Source: Bacteroidaceae bacterium
GTDB lineage: Bacteria; Bacteroidota; Bacteroidia; Bacteroidales; Bacteroidaceae
Direction: 5' to 3'
DNA: 64,000 nucleotides
Assembly: GCA_017555875.1 (NCBI GenBank)
Contig: JAFZFN010000040.1
Coordinates: 1-64,000, forward strand
Shown: positions 59,762 through 64,000 of the stretch, piece by piece
Numbering within the stretch: position 1 is the first letter of the stretch
Layout of the letters: every line of letters begins with the position of its first letter
Position numbers and translations under genes: made by a program
The notes under the pieces: model-generated
The model's database searches: none
What the model was told of the DNA's origin: nothing
What the model saw: only the letters and a program-made list of their open reading frames with translations

Positions 59762-61399
59762 ATGATACAAGAACTACAACTGCGCATTCTGCCCGAGCAG
59801 GCAGCCAGCGAGCAGAGCATCAAGCTCTACGTAGCCCGCGAGAAGGGCTTGGACGCTCGCACCATCAAGGCCGTACGCACCTTGAAGCGCAGCATCGACG
59901 CCCGCCAGCGCACCATCTATGTGAACCTCACCATAAGGCTATACATCAACGAGCTGCCCACCGATGACGAGTACACCGAGACCTACTACCCCATGGTAGA
60001 TGATAGTCCCGAAGTGATAGTCGTGGGAGCAGGTCCTGGAGGACTCTTTGCCGCTCTCCGCCTCATCGAGCTAGGATGCAGACCCATCGTGGTGGAGCGA
60101 GGCAAGGACGTACATGCACGCAAACGCGACATCGCACGCATCTCTCGCGAGCACGCCGTAGATCCCGAGAGTAACTACAGCTTCGGTGAAGGAGGAGCGG
60201 GCGCCTACTCAGATGGCAAGCTCTACACCCGAAGCAAAAAGCGTGGCAACGTGGAGAAGATTCTCAACGTCTTCTGCCAGCACGGAGCCAGCACCACTAT
60301 ACTGAGCGATGCTCACCCACACATAGGCACCGACAAGCTACCACGAGTGATTGAAAACATGAGAGAGACCATACGCCGTTGCGGTGGAGAAGTTCACTTC
60401 GAGACCCGCATGGACCGCCTCATCGTGGAGCACAATACCATCGTAGGGATAGAGACCAACACGGGACACACCTTTCGTGGTCCTGTCATCCTCGCCACCG
60501 GCCACTCGGCACACGACGTATATCGGCACCTCCACGACTCTGGCATCGACATCGAGGCCAAAGGCATAGCTGTGGGCGTACGCCTAGAGCATCCTTCTGA
60601 GCTCATCGACCAGATCCAATACCACAACCGCAACGGACGAGGCAAGTATCTGCCTGCTGCCGAGTACAGCTTTGTGACCCAGGTCGACGGACGCGGCGTT
60701 TACAGTTTCTGCATGTGCCCTGGAGGTGCTGTAGTACCGGCTGCTAGTGGACCCGAACAGATTGTTGTCAACGGCATGTCTGCCTCACACCGCGGCTCGC
60801 GCTGGAGCAACTCGGGCATGGTCGTAGAGATCAGAGTGGAGGATCTAGCAAGTCTCGCCCCCGGCCTCTCCTTGGGAGAGGAGATCTCAGGCTTGTCCAT
60901 GCCGCAAGATTCTGGATCCGCCATTCAGGATCCTCTCAGCATGCTCCGTTTCCAAGAATACCTGGAACACCAATGCTGGGTCCAGGGCAACCGCCGACAG
61001 ACAGCACCCGCACAACGCATGATGGACTTCACGCGCAAGAAGCTCTCCTATGACCTCCCCCCGTCGTCATACTCTCCCGGCCTCATCTCCTCACCGCTCC
61101 ACTTCTGGATGCCTGAGTTTATCAGCCATCGTCTGCAACGAGGATTCGAACATTTTGGCCGCACCTCACGAGGCTTCCTCACCAACGAAGCCACGGTGAT
61201 TGGTGTCGAGACACGTACCTCGGCTCCAATACGTATCGTCAGAGACCGCGACACCTTGCAGCACGTCTCCGTGCATGGTCTTTTCCCCTGTGGTGAGGGA
61301 GCAGGCTATGCCGGTGGCATCGTCTCAGCAGGCATCGATGGCGAGCGATGCGCAGAGATGGCAGCAGAATATGCAAAAAGCATCCATAAGCGAGCGTAA
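59762..61399 (+). CDS. FAD-dependent oxidoreductase (COG2509-like)
   Basis: 545 residues. A short N-terminal domain (about 1-80) precedes the FAD-binding fold VIVVGAGPGGLFAALRLIELG (about 83-103). Then SFGEGGAGAYSDGKLYTR, VILATGHSAHDVY and the end GLFPCGEGAGYAGGIVSAGIDGERCA are hallmarks of the uncharacterised 'FAD-dependent dehydrogenase' family COG2509. Cytoplasmic. The substrate is not known for this family. The neighbouring genes do not help. Confidence 0.9.
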   Translation: MIQELQLRILPEQAASEQSIKLYVAREKGLDARTIKAVRTLKRSIDARQRTIYVNLTIRLYINELPTDDEYTETYYPMVDDSPEVIVVGAGPGGLFAALRLIELGCRPIVVERGKDVHARKRDIARISREHAVDPESNYSFGEGGAGAYSDGKLYTRSKKRGNVEKILNVFCQHGASTTILSDAHPHIGTDKLPRVIENMRETIRRCGGEVHFETRMDRLIVEHNTIVGIETNTGHTFRGPVILATGHSAHDVYRHLHDSGIDIEAKGIAVGVRLEHPSELIDQIQYHNRNGRGKYLPAAEYSFVTQVDGRGVYSFCMCPGGAVVPAASGPEQIVVNGMSASHRGSRWSNSGMVVEIRVEDLASLAPGLSLGEEISGLSMPQDSGSAIQDPLSMLRFQEYLEHQCWVQGNRRQTAPAQRMMDFTRKKLSYDLPPSSYSPGLISSPLHFWMPEFISHRLQRGFEHFGRTSRGFLTNEATVIGVETRTSAPIRIVRDRDTLQHVSVHGLFPCGEGAGYAGGIVSAGIDGERCAEMAAEYAKSIHKRA

Positions 61400-61465
61400 G
61401 CGCGCAGTCCTAACTCATTAAAAGAAAGAAACAAAGGCTATAGCCCCCTAAAAAGACTCAACGAT

Positions 61466-62062
61466 ATGGAAATAAGAAGTGCAGAATTTGTCATGAGCAA
61501 CACCCGCATCGACCACTGTCCACAAACAGGATTGCCCGAGTATGCATTCATAGGGCGCTCCAACGTGGGCAAGTCGAGCCTTATCAACATGCTCACCCAC
61601 AAGCCCAAGCTAGCGATGACATCTGCCACGCCCGGTAAGACGATGCTCATCAACCACTTCATCATCAACAAAGCATGGTACCTCGTAGACCTCCCAGGAT
61701 ACGGCTATGCGCAACGCGGCAAGAAAGCCAAGGAGAAGCTGACACAGATGATCGAGAGATACATCCTCGAGCGCGAGCAGATGACAAACCTCTTCTTGCT
61801 CATCGACATCCGCCACGAACCCCTGGCCATCGACCTCGAGTTCATCGAGTGGTTAGGCGAACACGGCGTTCCCTTCTCCATAGTCTTCACCAAAGCCGAC
61901 AAGCTGGGCGTACAGAAGCAGCGCGAGAACGTCGATCGCTATCTCTCCCGACTTGCCGAACAGTGGGAAGAGCTCCCTCCCTACTTTGTGACCTCTTCGG
62001 AGAAAGGGCTGGGCCGCAACGAACTGTTAGGCTACATCGAGGAGATCAACAAGAGCCTATAA
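61466..62062 (+). CDS. engB: Ribosome biogenesis GTPase EngB (YsxC/YihA)
   Basis: 198 residues, normal length. G1 [10 protein letters not shown]2 region TSATPGKT, G3 DLPGYG, G4 TKAD, G5 TSSEKGLG are all in place. It opens with the typical [12 protein letters not shown]. EngB is an essential GTPase in large-subunit assembly. A shared terminator with dnaX lies just downstream. Confidence 0.95.
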   Translation: MEIRSAEFVMSNTRIDHCPQTGLPEYAFIGRSNVGKSSLINMLTHKPKLAMTSATPGKTMLINHFIINKAWYLVDLPGYGYAQRGKKAKEKLTQMIERYILEREQMTNLFLLIDIRHEPLAIDLEFIEWLGEHGVPFSIVFTKADKLGVQKQRENVDRYLSRLAEQWEELPPYFVTSSEKGLGRNELLGYIEEINKSL

Positions 62063-62098
62063 TCAAGCTTCCCTCCCCCCTCATCAATGTGAAACAAA

Positions 62099-62131
62099 GA
62101 AAGGAGCCGCCCCGACGGGGCGACTCCTTTT
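62099..62131. terminator. Bidirectional terminator between engB and dnaX
   Basis: AAAGGAGcCGCCCC and GGGGCGaCTCCTTT form a long stem with A and T tracts on the two sides; it serves both convergent genes. Confidence 0.88.
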
Positions 62132-62139
62132 CTATTGTC

Positions 62140-63945
62140 TTAGCTCAAGTCCAGATCAAGCGCCATCTTGAGCTTTGTCAGCACAGGATAGCGTTCCTCC
62201 AGTAGCTGAAACTGCTCCACTCGACTGTAGATCTGATGAATCTTCTGCGTTTCCTCCACCACGACATCAATTCGTAATTGTCTATTTTGCAATTGTTGAC
62301 GCAGATAGGTCTCCATCTGTGAACGCATAGCGATGAGGTCATCTGCCACCATGCGGTTATCCACAACGACCTTCACTATATGCTCCTGCAACACGGGGCG
62401 AAGGATTGTCAGTCGGCTAGCCATGGCCGCCTGTTCCTTAGGAAGGGTCGCTGCAAATTGCTTCCAGCAGATACGCACCCCATCTTCAGAGATGGGAAGG
62501 TCGGGGATATCACTCTCTACCGATACGTTACGCTCCTGCTGTTGAGCAGCATTCCGTCCATCATATCCCTCAGCGGTCCCCATGCCGCCTCCCACATGGA
62601 TAGACACACGTGGTCGTTTCAGGGTGGGAGTAGCTCGCTGAGGAGCCGCAGTCGTAGACACGGTCGGTGCAGCACCAGCCGACGGAGCATTTGCTGTCCC
62701 CACAGTAGCCGTAGGTGCCATCTGCTGCTGCGGTGTAGGTTGCGATGCTGGCTTACTATTGTTGGGCTGCATCGCAGAGGCAGTGGCTACTGCCTTTTGG
62801 AAAAGAGGTTTCAGTCGCTTAGGGCCACGCCCCGAGCCCAGTTCGTCGGGTTCTCCCGTAAGTTGCGACAGCTGGATCAGTGTGAGCTCCACCAGCAGGC
62901 GCTTGTTCTTGCTTACACGATAGTTGAGGTCACAGTCGTTGCATAGCTTGATGGCATGTATCAGATACCTCTCGCTCACCTGTTGTGCCTGTCGCTGATA
63001 ACGTTCACGCACATCGGCCGATACCTGGAGCAGCTGCAATGTTGCAGGCTCGCGGCTCACGAGGAGATCGCGAAAGTGCGATGTGAGGTTCGTAATGAAA
63101 TTACCCCCATCAAACCCACGACGCAGCACCTCATCAAAGAGGAGCATCGACTCACTGATCTTGTGCTCGATGAAGAGATCCGTGAAGCGGAAATAATAGT
63201 CGTAATCCAAGATATTGAGGTTGCCAATCACTCCCTGATAGGTAAGGTTACCTTGTGTGTAGCTCACCATCTGGTCAAAGAGCGAGAGAGCGTCACGCAT
63301 ACCACCATCAGCCTTTTGGGCAATGACATGTAGCGCAGCCTCCTCTGCTGTGACTCCCTCATTGGCAGCCACCTTGGCCAGGTGTTCCACAATATCGTTC
63401 AGTTCGATACGAGTGAAATCATAGATCTGGCAACGCGACAGGATCGTAGGCAACACCTTATGACGCTCCGTCGTAGCCAGGATGAATATGGCATGACGAG
63501 GAGGCTCCTCGAGTGTCTTGAGGAATGCATTAAAGGCCGCTGCCGAGAGCATGTGCACCTCGTCGATGATAAAGACCTTGTATCGGCCCACCTGAGGCGG
63601 GATGCGCACTTGATCTATCAGTTCACGGATATCATCCACCGAGTTGTTTGATGCCGCGTCGAGCTCATGGATGTTGAGCGAGCGCTGTTCGTTAAATGCA
63701 CGACACGACTCACATTCATTGCAGGCCTCTCCCTCGGGAGTCAGATGCTCACAGTTGATACTCTTGGCAAAGATGCGGGCAGAGGTAGTCTTACCCACTC
63801 CACGGGGTCCGCAAAAGAGATACGCATGAGCCAACTTACCCGTAAGTATGGCATTCTTGAGCGTCACGATGAGCGCCTTCTGCCCGACGACCGTATCAAA
63901 TGTCGCGGGGCGATACTTACGCGCCGATACTATAAAGTCTTCCAT
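62140..63945 (-). CDS. dnaX: DNA polymerase III subunits gamma/tau
   Basis: 601 residues from ATG 63945 (MEDFIVSARKYRPATFDTVVGQ). An ATG at 63960 would leave an 8-base leader after the -7 box. Walker A CGPRGVGKTT, the zinc-binding Cys cluster (CEHLTPEGEACNECESC), DEVHMLS and the sensor FILATTERHKVLPTILSRC are present. Residues about 395-460 are a Pro/Ala/Thr/Gln-rich linker before the tau-type C-terminal domain. It loads the sliding clamp and ties together the replisome. No frameshift motif for gamma was looked for. Confidence 0.95.
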   Translation of the reverse strand: MEDFIVSARKYRPATFDTVVGQKALIVTLKNAILTGKLAHAYLFCGPRGVGKTTSARIFAKSINCEHLTPEGEACNECESCRAFNEQRSLNIHELDAASNNSVDDIRELIDQVRIPPQVGRYKVFIIDEVHMLSAAAFNAFLKTLEEPPRHAIFILATTERHKVLPTILSRCQIYDFTRIELNDIVEHLAKVAANEGVTAEEAALHVIAQKADGGMRDALSLFDQMVSYTQGNLTYQGVIGNLNILDYDYYFRFTDLFIEHKISESMLLFDEVLRRGFDGGNFITNLTSHFRDLLVSREPATLQLLQVSADVRERYQRQAQQVSERYLIHAIKLCNDCDLNYRVSKNKRLLVELTLIQLSQLTGEPDELGSGRGPKRLKPLFQKAVATASAMQPNNSKPASQPTPQQQMAPTATVGTANAPSAGAAPTVSTTAAPQRATPTLKRPRVSIHVGGGMGTAEGYDGRNAAQQQERNVSVESDIPDLPISEDGVRICWKQFAATLPKEQAAMASRLTILRPVLQEHIVKVVVDNRMVADDLIAMRSQMETYLRQQLQNRQLRIDVVVEETQKIHQIYSRVEQFQLLEERYPVLTKLKMALDLDLS

Positions 63946-63974
63946 ATTGTCTTTCCACAACTTTAGATAATGTG

Positions 63975-63982
63975 CAAAGATA
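63975..63982 (-). promoter_or_regulatory. -7 element of dnaX
   Basis: Minus strand TATCTTTG, 30 bases before ATG 63945. Confidence 0.55.
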
Positions 63983-64000
63983 GTGAAACCTTCGGGGAAT

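Overview
The window comes from the chromosome of a Bacteroidales bacterium (phylum Bacteroidota). The evidence is a Bacteroidetes-type promoter (TTTG about 19-20 bases before TAnnTTTG) in front of many genes, a GH57 / GT4 / glycogen-debranching cluster, PorT-family, BspA-like and HU-HIG-like proteins, a stand-alone MetH-activation protein, and many lipoproteins. I cannot fix the genus. Most of the core genes look about 50% GC; several islands are clearly more AT-rich.

Layout. 1-0.5 kb: the end of the rpsF-rpsR ribosomal operon. 0.8-5.5 kb: a three-gene glycogen operon. 5.7-7.9 kb: a secreted DPP IV-type peptidase. 7.9-16.1 kb: an accessory stretch resembling a phage or satellite replication module: a 31-residue 'smalltalk'-type peptide, an HU-like protein, a four-helix-bundle protein, a coiled-coil protein, a LexA/UmuD-type S24 protease without a DNA-binding domain, an OB-fold-like protein, a BT4734/DUF3987-type primase-helicase and a P5/lysozyme-like protein. 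It is full of palindromes and short repeats, some inside reading frames. 16.1-24.3 kb: minus-strand membrane, TPR and lipoprotein genes, a DUF1810 protein and a 100-residue protein matching only the N-terminus of FtsZ.

24.8-29.9 kb is the most striking region. It is an AT-rich, tightly packed five-gene minus-strand operon with its own promoter and terminator. It encodes a long coiled-coil protein ending in a DarT-like ADP-ribosyltransferase domain, an unknown protein that may be NADAR-like, a ZorA/MotA-like and a ZorB/MotB-like membrane motor pair, and a NAGPA-like lipoprotein. I read it as a Zorya-like anti-phage system with an ADP-ribosylating effector in place of ZorC/D or ZorE. 30.2-31.8 kb is a hipBA toxin-antitoxin pair. 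32.0-34.9 kb is a unit bounded by a 33-bp inverted repeat with one mismatch, carrying a second HU-like gene and a VapE-like helicase gene. 35-41.7 kb holds an M23 peptidase, a DUF4143-type ATPase, a BspA-like leucine-rich-repeat protein, small membrane proteins and dispersed intergenic repeats.

41.8-64 kb is mostly core: tRNA-Arg, a patatin/beta-barrel protein, an FtsB-like protein, folB, an M3 peptidase, a LysM protein, a PorT-like protein, a pseudouridine synthase, dihydroorotase, the MetH activation domain, a GntR-regulated ABC transporter with a visible operator, a CapA-like protein, an FAD oxidoreductase, engB and dnaX. No CRISPR array, rRNA, integrase or transposase gene was seen. All names come from reading motifs in the sequence; no database search was run.
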